From the NCBI GenBank assembly GCA_036493475.1, contig DASXPS010000182.1, positions 1 to 32,203 on the forward strand: a stretch of 32,203 bases of DNA, read 5' to 3'. The translations under genes were made by a program, and so were the position numbers. This document shows, in pieces, positions 8,786 to 18,385 of the stretch. The stretch comes from Sporichthyaceae bacterium (GTDB lineage Bacteria > Actinomycetota > Actinomycetes > Sporichthyales > Sporichthyaceae). The notes below the pieces were generated by a model, which was given only the letters and a program-made list of their open reading frames with translations, did no database searches and had not been told where the DNA came from. How positions within the stretch are numbered: position 1 is the stretch's first letter; each line of letters starts with the position of its first letter.

Positions 8786-9555
8786 GCGTTGCCGTGCGGG
8801 TCATCCCGTGTCTTGACGTGGATGCCGGGCGGGTGGTCAAGGGCGTCAACTTCCGCAATCTGCGTGACGCCGGCGACCCGGTGGAGTTGGCCAAGCGCTA
8901 CGACGCCGAAGGTGCGGACGAGCTCACCTTCCTCGACATCACCGCCTCATCCGGGTCCCGGGAGACGACCTACGAGGTGGTCTCCCGCACCGCCGAGCAG
9001 GTGTTCATCCCGCTCACCGTCGGCGGCGGGGTGCGCAGCGCGTCAGACGTGGACAAGTTGCTGCGCGCCGGGGCGGACAAGGTCGGGGTGAACACCGCGG
9101 CCATCGCCCGGCCGGAGTTGATCGCGGAGATCGCCGACCGGTTCGGCAACCAGGTACTGGTGCTGTCCATCGACGCGCGCCGGGTGCCGCGCGGGGAGAC
9201 GCCCACCCCGTCCGGTTTCGAGGTCACCACCCACGGCGGGCGGCGGGGCACCGGCATCGATGCCGTCGAATGGTGCAGGCGCGGTTGTGAGCTGGGTGCC
9301 GGGGAGATCCTGCTGAACTCCATGGACGCCGACGGCACCAAGGACGGCTATGACCTACAGATGCTGCGTCAGGTCCGCGAAGTCGTCACCGTGCCGGTGA
9401 TCGCCAGCGGGGGAGCAGGCCGGGTCGCCGACTTCGCCCCGGCCGTCGACTGCGGGGCGGACGCGGTGCTCGCGGCCAGCGTCTTCCACTTCGGCGACCT
9501 GAGGATCGGTCAGGTCAAGGACGCCCTGCGGGCGGCGGGCCACCCGGTCCGGTAG
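8782..9555 (+). CDS. hisF: Imidazole glycerol phosphate synthase, cyclase subunit
   Basis: HisF (257 residues from this start) condenses ammonia, delivered by HisH, with PRFAR to give IGP and AICAR. The start at GTG 8782 is preferred because it gives the family N-terminus [19 protein letters not shown] and has GAGAGG 5 nt upstream; an in-frame ATG at 8752 would add ten non-family residues. Catalytic aspartates are Asp12 (CLDV) and Asp131 (SIDARR). Phosphate-binding loops are VGGGVRS and ASGGAG, and [13 protein letters not shown] is the conserved C-terminal half motif. The barrel is full length. hisH is not in the window. The gene faces the ParA-like gene convergently, with a strong hairpin at the junction. 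Confidence 0.95.
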   Translation: MSVAVRVIPCLDVDAGRVVKGVNFRNLRDAGDPVELAKRYDAEGADELTFLDITASSGSRETTYEVVSRTAEQVFIPLTVGGGVRSASDVDKLLRAGADKVGVNTAAIARPELIAEIADRFGNQVLVLSIDARRVPRGETPTPSGFEVTTHGGRRGTGIDAVEWCRRGCELGAGEILLNSMDADGTKDGYDLQMLRQVREVVTVPVIASGGAGRVADFAPAVDCGADAVLAASVFHFGDLRIGQVKDALRAAGHPVR

Positions 9556-9589
9556 CGCGCCAGCGCTACCGGACGCGCGCGGAGCGCGC
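9547..9589. terminator. Perfect hairpin between hisF and the ParA-like gene
   Basis: GTCCGGTAGCGC and GCGCTACCGGAC (9547-9558 and 9563-9574) form a perfect 12-bp stem with a GCCA loop that includes the hisF stop codon. A second 6-bp stem, GCGCGC-GGA-GCGCGC, follows directly (9575-9589). There is no T tract, as is common in GC-rich actinobacteria. Its place between convergent genes suits a bidirectional terminator. Confidence 0.6.
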
Positions 9590-9615
9590 AATATGCACGG
9601 CGGTGACCCGCGCCG

Positions 9616-11310
9616 TCAGGTGCCGGTGGAGAAGCGGGGGAAGGCGTCGCCGACCTCGGCAGCCAACTCCAGGTACGCGTGGTAGGCCGGTTTGCTCATC
9701 CGGGCCAGGTCGATCTGACCGCCCTCGGCCAGGTGCGGGTCGTAGGGCACAGCCACCACGGCGCGGGTGCGCTTGGCGAAGTGTCCGACAATCTCGTCCA
9801 GGTGCACCGCGTCGGCCTTCGGACGGACAGAGGTGATCACGGTGACCGAGTCCCGGGCCAGGTCCTTGTAGGAGTGCGCCTCCAGCCAGTCCAGCGTGGC
9901 CGACGCGCTGCGCGCACCGTCCAGGCTGGCCGAGGACACGATGACCACCTGATGCGCCTTGGCCAGCACGCCGACCATCGCGGAGTGCAACAAGCCGGTG
10001 CCGCAGTCGGTGAGCACCAGGTTGTAGAACTTCTCCAGGATGTCGGAGATCACCCGGTAGTCGGACTCGGAGAAGGCCATCGAGGCCAGCGGGTCGGATT
10101 CCGAGCAGAGCACCTCGAGGCGGGATTCGGCCTGCGCGGTGTACTCGCGCACCGCGGAGTACCGATCCAGCTGGTTGCTGCGGCGCACGAAGTCGCGCAC
10201 CGTGTGCGTGTTCTGCCCGGCGACGATCTTGTCGCCCAGCGTGCCGCGGTCCGGGTTTGCGTCCACCGCGACGACCCGGTCCCCGCGCAGCGAGGCGTAC
10301 ATGGAACCCAGCGCGGCCGCCGTGGTGGTCTTGCCGACGCCGCCCTTGAGGCTGATCACGGCGAGCTTGTGGCAGCCGGTGATCGGCGTGCGCACCCGCT
10401 CCTCGAACACCATCTCGCGCAGTTCCTTGCCTGACGGCCCGAGATTGACCACGCCGCCGGTGGCGGACAGCAGACCCTTGCGCCAGCCCTTGCCCGCCGG
10501 CTTGCGCCGCTGCTTGAGCACGTTTTCCGCGGTCAGGTCGTCCGCGGTCAACCCGGAGGGTTCCAGGCGCGGCCTCAGCCTCTCGACCCGAGCGACAGTG
10601 GACGCGGGCGCATTGTGTGTGGGCAGGGAGATGTCTCCGGTCGCGGTCCGCTCGTCGTAAACGCGGAATGGGTTGTCGCCGGTTGGGTCGTCCGAGGGAC
10701 GGGGAGCGGCGGCCTTCTTGGCGGGCTTGCCCGATTCTGCTGCGGCCGGCGGCACCGCGCCGCCGGTTTCGGTTACTGCCGAGGGGTGTCCGCTCGCGCT
10801 GTCCGTCACACCGGACAGCCCGCCGCCGGTACCGGGCTTCGGGAAGCCGTGGAACTTGCGCGGCTCGGGGTCGTCCACGCCGCCGGCCAGCGAGCCGGGT
10901 GGGAACGGCGACGCACTCGGGTCGCCGGGCCGGAACGCGTCGAAGTCGATCGACGGCATGCCGCCCTTGGCCTGGGCCGCGGCGTCCTCGGGGAGGTGCT
11001 CGTCCGACATGCCCAGCTGCCCGTAGATCCAGCTGCGCGGCGGGAGGTCGGCGTCCTTGGATTGCTCACCGCTGGGTTCGCGGGGCGCCGGCGGCGTGGT
11101 GCCGTTGGCCGCGCCGCCCTCCGGACGCGTCGGGGACTCGGCCGGGGTAACCCGGACGGAGTCCTTCTCGTCGCCGGACTGACTCACGGCGATCCCCCCC
11201 TCGGTGGGGTCCAAAAGACCGGTTCGCTTCGATGTGGTGCTGAGCGAATCGTCCCACGTCGGATCCCACTCGGTAGGCGGCTCGACCGGATGGCTGGTGT
11301 TCGTCACCAT
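9616..11310 (-). CDS. ParA/MinD-like ATPase with disordered N-terminus
   Basis: This 564-residue protein starts at ATG (11308-11310) behind a strong GGGGGAGG ribosome site. Residues 1 to about 300 are Pro/Gly/Ser/Asp-rich and probably disordered. The C-terminal half is a deviant Walker ATPase of the ParA/MinD group: SLKGGVGKTTT (about residues 318-328, with the signature lysine before GG), VVAVDANPDRGTLGDK for the switch region, LVLTDCGTGLLHS as Walker B, and VVIVSSASLDGARSA. This combination of long acidic/proline-rich tail and MinD-like domain is seen in actinobacterial proteins linked to ESX/type VII secretion (EspI-like) and in polar or septal positioning factors. No ESX genes are nearby, so the role here is unresolved. 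It lies between hisF and hisI, opposite to both. Confidence 0.85.
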   Translation of the reverse strand: MVTNTSHPVEPPTEWDPTWDDSLSTTSKRTGLLDPTEGGIAVSQSGDEKDSVRVTPAESPTRPEGGAANGTTPPAPREPSGEQSKDADLPPRSWIYGQLGMSDEHLPEDAAAQAKGGMPSIDFDAFRPGDPSASPFPPGSLAGGVDDPEPRKFHGFPKPGTGGGLSGVTDSASGHPSAVTETGGAVPPAAAESGKPAKKAAAPRPSDDPTGDNPFRVYDERTATGDISLPTHNAPASTVARVERLRPRLEPSGLTADDLTAENVLKQRRKPAGKGWRKGLLSATGGVVNLGPSGKELREMVFEERVRTPITGCHKLAVISLKGGVGKTTTAAALGSMYASLRGDRVVAVDANPDRGTLGDKIVAGQNTHTVRDFVRRSNQLDRYSAVREYTAQAESRLEVLCSESDPLASMAFSESDYRVISDILEKFYNLVLTDCGTGLLHSAMVGVLAKAHQVVIVSSASLDGARSASATLDWLEAHSYKDLARDSVTVITSVRPKADAVHLDEIVGHFAKRTRAVVAVPYDPHLAEGGQIDLARMSKPAYHAYLELAAEVGDAFPRFSTGT

Positions 11311-11477
11311 TGACCTCCCCCGTTCGGGCGTTTACCGGGCGTTAGGTTTTGTGCCTCCTCGACCGGGCGAATGGTGGCAACTCTAGACAACCGCGACGAT
11401 TCGGGCCGGATTCGACGCGATCGGCGCGCGCTGAATAAACAGTGGCTTGTACCCACGTGCGGGGGAGAATTCACGTC

Positions 11478-11903
11478 ATGTCCGCTCCTGCCATCCCCGT
11501 CTCCGACCTGGATCCGGCCATCGCCACCCGGCTCAAGCGTGATGCGAACGGCCTGATCGCGGCCATCGCCCAGCAATGGGACACCGGCGAGGTGCTGATG
11601 CTGGGCTGGATGGACGACGAGGCGCTGCACCGCACGCTCACCTCCGGCCGGGTCACCTACTTCAGCCGCAGCCGGCAGTCGTACTGGGTGAAGGGGGAGA
11701 CTTCCGGGCACCGGCAGTGGGTGCGGTCGGTGACCCTGGACTGTGACGGGGACGCGTTGTTGATTCAGGTCGACCAGGAGGGCCCGGCCTGCCACACCGG
11801 TACCCGCACGTGTTTCGACGACGGCGCGCTGCCGGCGGTCACGTTGGACGGCCGGACAGCGCCGCATGATGTCGAGGCCTCCGGCCCGACAATGGCCCCA
11901 TGA
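11478..11903 (+). CDS. hisI: Phosphoribosyl-AMP cyclohydrolase
   Basis: HisI (141 residues) opens the purine ring of PR-AMP in the third step of histidine synthesis, using Zn2+ and Mg2+. ATG 11478 has GGGGGAGA 9 nt upstream; an earlier in-frame start lacks family similarity. The sequence carries [31 protein letters not shown], the metal-binding [14 protein letters not shown] and the C-terminal zinc ligands [12 protein letters not shown], all standard. The tail after CF is about 20 residues longer than the shortest homologues. There is no HisE domain. The stop overlaps the trpE ATG (ATGA), so hisI and trpE are probably co-transcribed and translationally coupled. Confidence 0.95.
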   Translation: MSAPAIPVSDLDPAIATRLKRDANGLIAAIAQQWDTGEVLMLGWMDDEALHRTLTSGRVTYFSRSRQSYWVKGETSGHRQWVRSVTLDCDGDALLIQVDQEGPACHTGTRTCFDDGALPAVTLDGRTAPHDVEASGPTMAP

Positions 11904-13441
11904 CCGCGACCGACGGCACGCTGACCCCCGACCTGGACCGGTTTCGGGAGTTGGCCGCCGGTCGCCGGGTGATCCCGGTGGCCCGCCGACTGCTCGCCGA
12001 CGGGGAGACGCCGGTCGGGCTCTACCGCAAGTTGGCGGGCGAACGCCCGGGCACCTTCTTGCTGGAGTCCGCCGAACACGGCCGGGTGTGGGGGCGTTAT
12101 TCCTTCGTCGGGGTGCGCAGCCCGGCCATGCTCACCGAGCAGGACGGGGCCGCGCGCTGGATCGGTACCCCGCCGGTCGGCGTGCCCACCGAGGGCGACC
12201 CGTTGCAGGCGCTGCGGAACACGGTGGAGTGGCTGCACACCGAGCCGTTGGACTCCGCGGGGCTGCCGCCACTGACCGGGGGGATGGTCGGGTTCATCGG
12301 CTACGACGCGGTGCGCCGGCTGGAACGGCTGCCCGACAAGGCCGTCGATGACCTGCAGTTGCCCGAGCTGGCGATGATGCTGGCCACCGACCTCGCAGTG
12401 CTCGACCACGAGGACGGCTCGGTGATCCTCATCGCGAACGCGGTGAACTGGGACGGCTCCGACGCCGGGGTGGACGCGGCCTACCACGCCGCGGCAGCCC
12501 GGCTGGAGGTGATGACCGCCGACCTGGCCCGTCCGGACGCACCCACCGCGGCAGTGTTCGACGACGGGGTGGTGCCCGAATACACCTGCGGGACGTCCCG
12601 CGAGGACTACATGGCGGCGGTGCGGTCCGCGGTCGAGGAGATCTACGCCGGCGAGGCGTTCCAGATCGTCGTCTCGCAGCGCTTCGCGATGCCCACCGCG
12701 GCCAGCGCGTTGAACATCTACCGGGTGCTGCGGCTGTCCAACCCCAGCCCCTATCTCTATCTGCTGCGCTTCCCGGGCCCGGACGGCACGACTGATGGTG
12801 GGTTCGACGTGATCGGGTCCAGCCCGGAGGCGCTGGTGAAGGTCAACGCGGGCCGAGCCATGCTGCACCCGATCGCCGGCACCCGGCCGCGCGGTGCGAA
12901 CCCGGAGGTCGACGCGGCGCTGGCCGCGGATCTGTTGGCCGATCCCAAGGAACGCGCCGAGCACCTGATGTTGGTCGATCTCGGCCGCAATGACCTGGGC
13001 CGGGTCTGCGCGCCGGGCAGCGTCGAGGTCGTCGACTTCATGTCCATCGAGCGGTACTCCCACGTCATGCACATCGTGTCCACGGTGGTCGGCAAGCTCG
13101 CGCCGGGAAGGTCCGCATTCGACGTACTGGCAGCGTGTTTCCCTGCGGGCACGCTGTCCGGGGCGCCCAAGCCACGGGCGATGGAAATCATCGAGGAACT
13201 CGAACCGACCCGGCGCGGTCTGTACGGCGGGGTCGTCGGATATTTGGATTTCGCCGGCGAGTTGGACACCGCCATCGCCATCCGCACCGCGTTGCTGCGC
13301 GGCGGGGTGGCCTACGTCCAGGCCGGTGCGGGCATCGTGGCCGACTCCGACCCGGCCACCGAGGACCAGGAATGCCGCAACAAGGCGGCTGCGGTGCTGC
13401 GTGCGATTGCCGTCGCCGCGACGTTGCGTGCCGCCCGCTGA
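11900..13441 (+). CDS. trpE: Anthranilate synthase component I
   Basis: TrpE (513 residues) converts chorismate and ammonia (supplied by TrpG from glutamine) to anthranilate. The tryptophan feedback site LLES is present (residues 54-57), so the enzyme is expected to be inhibited by Trp. Chorismate-binding-domain signatures include [67 protein letters not shown] and [20 protein letters not shown]. Length is normal. It overlaps hisI by 4 nt and is followed 1 nt later by the membrane protein gene. The glutamine amidotransferase subunit is not in the window. Confidence 0.96.
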   Translation: MTATDGTLTPDLDRFRELAAGRRVIPVARRLLADGETPVGLYRKLAGERPGTFLLESAEHGRVWGRYSFVGVRSPAMLTEQDGAARWIGTPPVGVPTEGDPLQALRNTVEWLHTEPLDSAGLPPLTGGMVGFIGYDAVRRLERLPDKAVDDLQLPELAMMLATDLAVLDHEDGSVILIANAVNWDGSDAGVDAAYHAAAARLEVMTADLARPDAPTAAVFDDGVVPEYTCGTSREDYMAAVRSAVEEIYAGEAFQIVVSQRFAMPTAASALNIYRVLRLSNPSPYLYLLRFPGPDGTTDGGFDVIGSSPEALVKVNAGRAMLHPIAGTRPRGANPEVDAALAADLLADPKERAEHLMLVDLGRNDLGRVCAPGSVEVVDFMSIERYSHVMHIVSTVVGKLAPGRSAFDVLAACFPAGTLSGAPKPRAMEIIEELEPTRRGLYGGVVGYLDFAGELDTAIAIRTALLRGGVAYVQAGAGIVADSDPATEDQECRNKAAAVLRAIAVAATLRAAR

Positions 13442-13442
13442 C

Positions 13443-14060
13443 ATGGCTGTGCCGCCCGGTTCACCGCCCCCGACCGACCGGACGAACGGCCGTCGCGAAT
13501 TGGTGGCGGCGTTGTCCGGGTGCGTGCTCGGTGCCGGCCTCGTGCTGTTCGCGGCGGATCGGCCGTGGGTGCATGCCCGGGCCGTGCAGGGTTCCTTGCA
13601 GGTGCCGCTATCGGTGCGTGGCGGGTCATTGCAGCCGATCACCCCGGCGTTCGCGGTGGTCGGGTTGGCCGGGGCGTTGGGGCTGGTGGCCACCCGCGGT
13701 GTGCTGCGTCAATTGATCGGCGTGTTGGTATGCGCGGGCGGGGTGGTGGCGGCGGTGGCCGCACTTGGTTCGGTGCATCCCGGCGCGCCGGAACTGGCGG
13801 ATCGCGCGGGTGCCGCGTTGGGCACGGCCTCGGGTACCGCGAGCGCTATCGGGCACACCGGGTGGGGATGGGTAGCCGTGCTCGGGTCGGTGGTGTTCGC
13901 GCTGGCCGGCGCGGCAGCGGCGGTGCGCGGCCCGCGTTGGCCCGGTATGTCCGCGCGTTACGAGAGCCCCGTTGCGGCTGCGCCGCGCGCCGCGACGGTG
14001 GAGGATTCGACATTGGAGCAGTGGCGGGCGTTGGACCGCGGTGAGGATCCGACGTTGTGA
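13443..14060 (+). CDS. Trp biosynthesis-associated membrane protein
   Basis: This 205-residue protein belongs to the actinobacterial family found between trpE and trpC (TIGR02234-like, Trp_oprn_chp). It has four predicted membrane segments at about residues 19-38, 66-84, 88-108 and 139-160. The conserved ADRPWV segment follows the first helix, and the cytoplasmic tail ends in the family motif [11 protein letters not shown]. Its start is 1 nt after the trpE stop. The biochemical function is not established; its constant position in trp operons suggests a role in tryptophan synthesis or export. Family assignment rests on position plus these two motifs. Confidence 0.85.
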   Translation: MAVPPGSPPPTDRTNGRRELVAALSGCVLGAGLVLFAADRPWVHARAVQGSLQVPLSVRGGSLQPITPAFAVVGLAGALGLVATRGVLRQLIGVLVCAGGVVAAVAALGSVHPGAPELADRAGAALGTASGTASAIGHTGWGWVAVLGSVVFALAGAAAAVRGPRWPGMSARYESPVAAAPRAATVEDSTLEQWRALDRGEDPTL

Positions 14061-14091
14061 GGCCGCGCACGGGCCTTCATCGACGGCGGGC

Positions 14092-14097
14092 TACGAT
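14092..14097 (+). promoter_or_regulatory. Candidate -10 box upstream of trpC
   Basis: TACGAT lies about 66-75 nt before trpC in the only sizeable gap within the trp cluster. It would give a leader of about 65-70 nt. A 20-codon ORF (14096-14158) lies in it but contains no Trp codons. No -35 box stands out. Confidence 0.3.
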
Positions 14098-14172
14098 GCG
14101 GCGAACATCACGTCGACCCGTCCCGTATCCCGCGGTCGACCCACTTGTTCGGCGATGATTGGAATGCACTCC

Positions 14173-14988
14173 GTGTCGGTGCTCGACGAGATTCTGTCCG
14201 GGGTTCGGGCAGACCTTGCTGAGCGTCAAGCGGCCGTCCCGTTGGATGTGCTGAAGGAACGGGCGCAGCGCGCGCCCGCCCCCCGCGACACGGTGTCCCG
14301 ACTGCGCGGACCCGGCGTCAGTGTGATCGCCGAGGTCAAACGGTCCAGTCCGTCGGCCGGCTCATTGGCCACGATCTCCGACCCCGCCGCGTTGGCGGGG
14401 GCGTACGAGTCCGGTGGCGCCGGGGTGATCAGTGTGCTCACCGAGAAGCGACGCTTCGGTGGCACGCTGGAGGACCTGAGCGCGGTGCGCGCGGCGGTGG
14501 ACATCCCGGTGCTGCGCAAGGACTTTTTGGTCACCAGCTACCAGTTGTGGGAGGCCCGCGCGTACGGCGCCGACGTGGTGCTGCTGATCGTTGCCGCGCT
14601 GGAGCAGAACGCGTTGATCTCGCTGATCGAGCGGGCCGAGTCCATGGGTATGACCCCGCTGGTCGAGGTGCACGACGAGGAAGAGGCCCGGCGCGCGATG
14701 GACGCGGGGGCCCGGGTTATTGGGGTCAACGCGCGCAACCTGAAGACGCTGGAGGTGGACCGCGCCACGTTCGGCCGGGTCGCCCCGCTGTTGCCGTCAT
14801 CCTGTGTGCGCGTCGCCGAGTCCGGGGTGCGCGGCCCGCACGACGTGATCGAGTACGGCCGGCAGGGTGCGGACGCGGTGTTGGTCGGGGAGACGTTGGT
14901 CACCGGCAAGGATCCACGCACCGCGGTCGCCGACATGGTCGCGGCGGGTGCCCATCCGGCTCTGCAGCGAGACCCGCGCTGTGGCTGA
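14173..14988 (+). CDS. trpC: Indole-3-glycerol phosphate synthase
   Basis: TrpC (271 residues from GTG 14173) closes the indole ring, converting CdRP to indole-3-glycerol phosphate. I prefer GTG 14173, giving the family N-terminus MSVLDEIL, over the in-frame ATG at 14164; the difference is three residues and is not decisive. Key motifs are [13 protein letters not shown] with catalytic Lys56, [47 protein letters not shown] and ESGVRGPHD. It is a stand-alone TrpC, not fused to TrpF, in line with PriA covering the TrpF step. The gene ends 1 nt before the trpB ATG. Confidence 0.95.
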   Translation: MSVLDEILSGVRADLAERQAAVPLDVLKERAQRAPAPRDTVSRLRGPGVSVIAEVKRSSPSAGSLATISDPAALAGAYESGGAGVISVLTEKRRFGGTLEDLSAVRAAVDIPVLRKDFLVTSYQLWEARAYGADVVLLIVAALEQNALISLIERAESMGMTPLVEVHDEEEARRAMDAGARVIGVNARNLKTLEVDRATFGRVAPLLPSSCVRVAESGVRGPHDVIEYGRQGADAVLVGETLVTGKDPRTAVADMVAAGAHPALQRDPRCG

Positions 14989-14989
14989 C

Positions 14990-16177
14990 ATGGCCGTCGT
15001 TCCCGACGTTCATGGCAAGTTCGGCGAGTACGGCGGGCGGTTCGTGCCCGAGGCGCTGATGGCCGCGCTGGACCAACTCACCGCGGAATTCCATGCCGCG
15101 CAAGCCGATCCGAACTTCCGGGGCGAGCTCAACGCGCTGTTGTCCAGCTACACCGGTCGACCCTCGCCGATCACCGAGGTGCCGCGATTCGCCGCGCACG
15201 CAGGGAATGCGCGGGTGCTGCTCAAGCGTGAGGACCTCAACCACACCGGCTCGCACAAGATCAACAACGTGTTGGGTCAGGCGCTGCTCACCCGTCGGAT
15301 GGGCAAGACGCGGGTCATCGCGGAGACCGGTGCCGGGCAGCACGGCGTGGCCACCGCCACCGCGGCCGCACTGCTGGGCCTGGACTGCGTGGTGTACATG
15401 GGCGAGGAGGACACCCGCCGTCAGGCACTGAACGTGGCCCGGATGGAACTGCTGGGTGCCGAGGTGATCCCGGTGACCACCGGTAGTCGCACCCTCAAGG
15501 ACGCCATCAACGAGGCCATGCGCGACTGGGTGACCAACGTCGAGCACACCCACTATCTGCTGGGCACGGTGGCCGGCCCGCACCCCTTCCCGCTGATGGT
15601 GCGCGAGTTCCACCGGGTGATCGGACAGGAGGCGCGGGCCCAGGTGCTGGAGCTGACCGGCGCCCTGCCCGACGCGATCTGCGCCTGCGTGGGTGGCGGG
15701 TCCAACGCGATCGGCATCTTCTACGACTTCATCCCGGACGCCTCCGTGCGCCTGTTCGGGTTCGAGGCCGGCGGCGACGGGGTGGACACTGCTCGGCACG
15801 CGGCCACCATCACCGGGGGAGCGCCCGGGGTCCTGCACGGCGCGCGGTCCTACCTACTGCAGGACGACGAGGGGCAGACCATCGCGTCGCACTCGATCTC
15901 CGCGGGATTGGACTATCCCGGCGTGGGTCCCGAGCACGCGTGGCTCGCGGACACCGGGCGGGCCACCTATCGGGCGATCACCGATGCGCAGGCGATGGAG
16001 GCCTTCCGGCTGCTGTGCCGCACCGAGGGCATCATCCCGGCGATCGAGAGCGCGCACGCGCTGGCCGGTGTCCTGACGGTGGGTCAGGAATTGGGTCCGG
16101 ATGCGGTGATCCTGGTGAACCTGTCCGGTCGAGGGGACAAGGACGTGGATACCGCTGCGAAGTGGTTCCGCTTGTGA
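14990..16177 (+). CDS. trpB: Tryptophan synthase beta chain
   Basis: TrpB (395 residues) uses pyridoxal phosphate to join indole, channelled from TrpA, with serine. The sequence has the PLP lysine in HTGSHKINN (Lys90), the catalytic glutamate in AETGAGQHG (Glu112), the phosphate cup [10 protein letters not shown], and [15 protein letters not shown]. This is the standard TrpB1 type that partners TrpA. ATG 14990 follows the trpC stop by 1 nt; GTG 14981 is an in-frame alternative adding three residues and overlapping trpC. Its TGA overlaps the trpA GTG. Confidence 0.96.
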   Translation: MAVVPDVHGKFGEYGGRFVPEALMAALDQLTAEFHAAQADPNFRGELNALLSSYTGRPSPITEVPRFAAHAGNARVLLKREDLNHTGSHKINNVLGQALLTRRMGKTRVIAETGAGQHGVATATAAALLGLDCVVYMGEEDTRRQALNVARMELLGAEVIPVTTGSRTLKDAINEAMRDWVTNVEHTHYLLGTVAGPHPFPLMVREFHRVIGQEARAQVLELTGALPDAICACVGGGSNAIGIFYDFIPDASVRLFGFEAGGDGVDTARHAATITGGAPGVLHGARSYLLQDDEGQTIASHSISAGLDYPGVGPEHAWLADTGRATYRAITDAQAMEAFRLLCRTEGIIPAIESAHALAGVLTVGQELGPDAVILVNLSGRGDKDVDTAAKWFRL

Positions 16178-17007
16178 GCGAGTTCCGAGCTCACGCTGGG
16201 CACAGTACGACCAGTCAGGTCGCGGCGGCGTACGAGCGCGCCGCCAAGGAGAACCGCGCCGTCCTGGTGGGTTATCTGCCCGCGGGCTTTCCGTCCCGGG
16301 ACGGCTGCATCGCCGCGCTGACCGCGATGGTGCAGGCGGGCGTGGACGTGGTCGAGGTCGGCCTGCCCTACAGCGACCCGGTGCTGGACGGTCCGACCAT
16401 TCAGCGGGCCGCCGATCAGGCGCTGGCCAACGGCACCCGCATCGCCGACGTGCTGGCCACTGTGGAGGCGGTCGCGGCGGCCGGCGCCGCCACCGTGGTG
16501 ATGACCTACTGGAATCCGGTGCTGCGCTACGGCGTGGACCGCTTCGCCCGTGACCTGGCCGCGGCCGGCGGCGCCGGACTCATCACTCCCGACCTCACCC
16601 CGGACTCCGGCCCGGACTGGCTGGCTGCCTCTGACGCCCACGGCCTGGACCGCGTCTTCCTGGCCGCGCCGTCCACCTCCGACGAGCGTCTGCGGCTGAC
16701 CGCCGATGCCTGTCGCGGCTTCATCTATGCCAGCTCGGTGATGGGCGTGACCGGTGCCCGCGCGCAGACCTCCTCGGCGGCCCCAACCCTGGTCGCCCGG
16801 CTGCGCGGGATCACCGACCTACCGATCGGCGTCGGCCTCGGGGTGTCCAATGGAGACCAGGCCGCCGAGGTCGGATCGTTCGCGGACGGCGTCATCGTCG
16901 GCTCGGCGTTCGTGCGCACCCTCTTGGACGCCCCGCACGTCGAGGCGGGCGTCGCCGCCGCGGCGGCGCTGGCCGCGGACCTCGCGGCCGGCGTGCGCCG
17001 CCGCTGA
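16174..17007 (+). CDS. trpA: Tryptophan synthase alpha chain
   Basis: TrpA (277 residues) splits indole-3-glycerol phosphate into indole and glyceraldehyde-3-phosphate. Catalytic residues are Glu61 in [10 protein letters not shown] and Asp72 in [45 protein letters not shown] and the phosphate-binding [12 protein letters not shown] are all as expected. The start is GTG overlapping the trpB stop (GTGA), so the subunits should be made in balance. The N-terminus (about 25 residues before [11 protein letters not shown]) is slightly longer than usual. This is the last gene of the trp unit and is followed by a large palindrome. Confidence 0.95.
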   Translation: MSEFRAHAGHSTTSQVAAAYERAAKENRAVLVGYLPAGFPSRDGCIAALTAMVQAGVDVVEVGLPYSDPVLDGPTIQRAADQALANGTRIADVLATVEAVAAAGAATVVMTYWNPVLRYGVDRFARDLAAAGGAGLITPDLTPDSGPDWLAASDAHGLDRVFLAAPSTSDERLRLTADACRGFIYASSVMGVTGARAQTSSAAPTLVARLRGITDLPIGVGLGVSNGDQAAEVGSFADGVIVGSAFVRTLLDAPHVEAGVAAAAALAADLAAGVRRR

Positions 17008-17046
17008 GCGGCGTCGTTCCCTCCGATCATTCATGAGCGCAGCGAG

Positions 17047-17117
17047 CACTCTCATACGTGAGGCGTCAGTTTTCGGCCGTTTCGCGGGGCAAAAGTGACG
17101 CCCCGCGTATGAGAGTG
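17047..17117. repeat. Large imperfect palindrome after trpA
   Basis: CACTCTCATACG (17047-17058) is matched exactly by CGTATGAGAGTG (17106-17117). The stem continues inward with TGAGGCGTCAGTTTT against AAAAGTGACGCCCCG (three mismatches), leaving a 17-nt loop. It may end trp transcription. Its outer sequence CACTCTCAT is shared with the left edge of the palindrome after gltD at about 24599-24607, so it may belong to the same dispersed family. Confidence 0.65.
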
Positions 17118-17180
17118 GTCGCACCAGGCTCTACGGCCGACCGGCACAGATCGGGGCACAGGTTGATCGGACCGGGTTGA

Positions 17181-17411
17181 CAGCCGGAGTCATGGCCTCG
17201 GCGCTGGCCGTGGGTCGGCTACTACGAGATCCGCCAACGCAGTGCCGCAACCGGGAAGGCCTGGGGTGCCTGGCGCACCACCGTCCTGCGGGGCACGTCG
17301 CTGAAGGTGAAGCTCAAGGCCAAGCACCGCTACGGCTTCGAGGTACGAGCGCGGGACGGCGTCGGGAATGTCGGTGCCTGGAGCGCGGCGCGAACCACCG
17401 CAGTGCGGTAG
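17181..17411 (+). pseudogene. 3' remnant of an FN3-type secreted protein gene
   Basis: An open frame after a TGA at 17178 encodes about 76 residues ending at TAG 17409. It reads VGYYEIRQRSAATGKAWGAW, then a HRYGFEVRARDGVGNVGAW segment. This is the typical C-terminal part of a fibronectin-III-like module in large actinobacterial secreted proteins. There is no start codon or ribosome site for it and no upstream remainder, so it is an orphan tail. With the palindrome above, it accounts for the 465-nt gap between trpA and lgt; I see nothing else there apart from the lgt promoter. Confidence 0.6.
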
Positions 17412-17458
17412 CCGTTCCCGCACCCGGATCGAACGGATCTCTTGTAGGGGTCACGGTC

Positions 17459-17464
17459 TAGGGT
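17459..17464 (+). promoter_or_regulatory. -10 box for lgt, near-leaderless
   Basis: TAGGGT ends 9 nt before the lgt ATG, and no Shine-Dalgarno sequence intervenes. The message would have a 0-3 nt leader. Confidence 0.5.
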
Positions 17465-17473
17465 TGCCGGGCC

Positions 17474-18358
17474 ATGGTTCTCGCCTCCATCCCCAGCCCG
17501 TCGCAGGGTGTCTGGCACCTCGGCCCGTTCCCGATCCGTGGTTATGCGTTGTGCATCGTGGTCGGCATCATCGTGGCCATTGCGGTGGGCGAGAAACGTT
17601 TCGTCGCCCGCGGCGGAACGCCGGGCCAGGTCACTGATATCGCGTTCTGGGCGGTCCCGTTCGGCATCGTCGGCGGGCGGCTCTATCACGTGATCACCAC
17701 CCCGGAGCCCTACTTTGGGCACCACGGTGATCCCGGCAAGGCGTTGGAGATCTGGAAGGGCGGCCTGGGTATCTGGGGCGCGGTCGCGCTGGGCGGATTG
17801 GGCGCCTGGATCGGCTGCAAGCGGATGGGGGTGCGGCTGGCCCCGCTGGCCGATGCCGTCTGTCCCGGGGTGGCGCTCGCCCAGGCCTGTGGCCGGTGGG
17901 GCAACTGGTTCAACCAGGAGTTGTACGGCCGACCCAGCCACCTGCCGTGGGCACTGCGCATCGACCCGGCGCACCGCCCGGACAATACCCCGGACATCGC
18001 CACCTACCACCCGACGTTCCTGTACGAGTCGCTGTGGTGTCTGGGCGTGGCTGCGGTGGTGCTGTGGGCGGACCGTCGGTACAACCTCGGGCACGGGCAG
18101 ACCTTCTGGCTGTACGTCGCGACCTACACCGTCGGGCGGGGGTGGATCGAGGCGCTGCGGGTGGACACCGCCGAGCATGTGCTGGGTCTGCGGCTGAACG
18201 ACTGGACCTCGATTGTGGTGTTCAGCTTCGCCGTCAGTTACATAGTGTGGTCACGCCGTCACCATCCGGCGCGGGAACTGTCGGTTTACCGCGATGGCCA
18301 TGTCCTGGTGTCCGCTGCGCCGCCCGAGGTGGGGGAGCCCGAGCGGGCGGAGCCTTAA
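17474..18358 (+). CDS. lgt: Prolipoprotein diacylglyceryl transferase
   Basis: Lgt (294 residues) moves diacylglycerol from phosphatidylglycerol to the lipobox cysteine of prolipoproteins, the first step in lipoprotein maturation. It would act on the two lipoproteins at the start of this window. It is a multi-pass membrane protein, with helices visible at about 20-40, 55-72, 95-115, 190-205 and 245-262. Conserved motifs are GGRLYHVI and the Lgt signature GRWGNWFNQELYG, plus YHPTFLYESLW and FWLYVATYTVGR. The C-terminus after the last helix is a short hydrophilic tail. The start at ATG 17474 lacks a ribosome site, in keeping with leaderless translation. Confidence 0.95.
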   Translation: MVLASIPSPSQGVWHLGPFPIRGYALCIVVGIIVAIAVGEKRFVARGGTPGQVTDIAFWAVPFGIVGGRLYHVITTPEPYFGHHGDPGKALEIWKGGLGIWGAVALGGLGAWIGCKRMGVRLAPLADAVCPGVALAQACGRWGNWFNQELYGRPSHLPWALRIDPAHRPDNTPDIATYHPTFLYESLWCLGVAAVVLWADRRYNLGHGQTFWLYVATYTVGRGWIEALRVDTAEHVLGLRLNDWTSIVVFSFAVSYIVWSRRHHPARELSVYRDGHVLVSAAPPEVGEPERAEP

Positions 18359-18385
18359 GCAGGGGAGCGCCCTCGGGCGGTGCGG

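Noticed and set aside
11765-13693. A 642-residue minus-strand frame over hisI and trpE
   Set aside because: It is antisense to two clear enzyme genes, with no recognisable domain.
14096-14158. A 20-codon ORF in the trpC leader as a Trp attenuator
   Set aside because: It contains no Trp codons and no terminator/antiterminator pair is evident, so I list only the -10 box.
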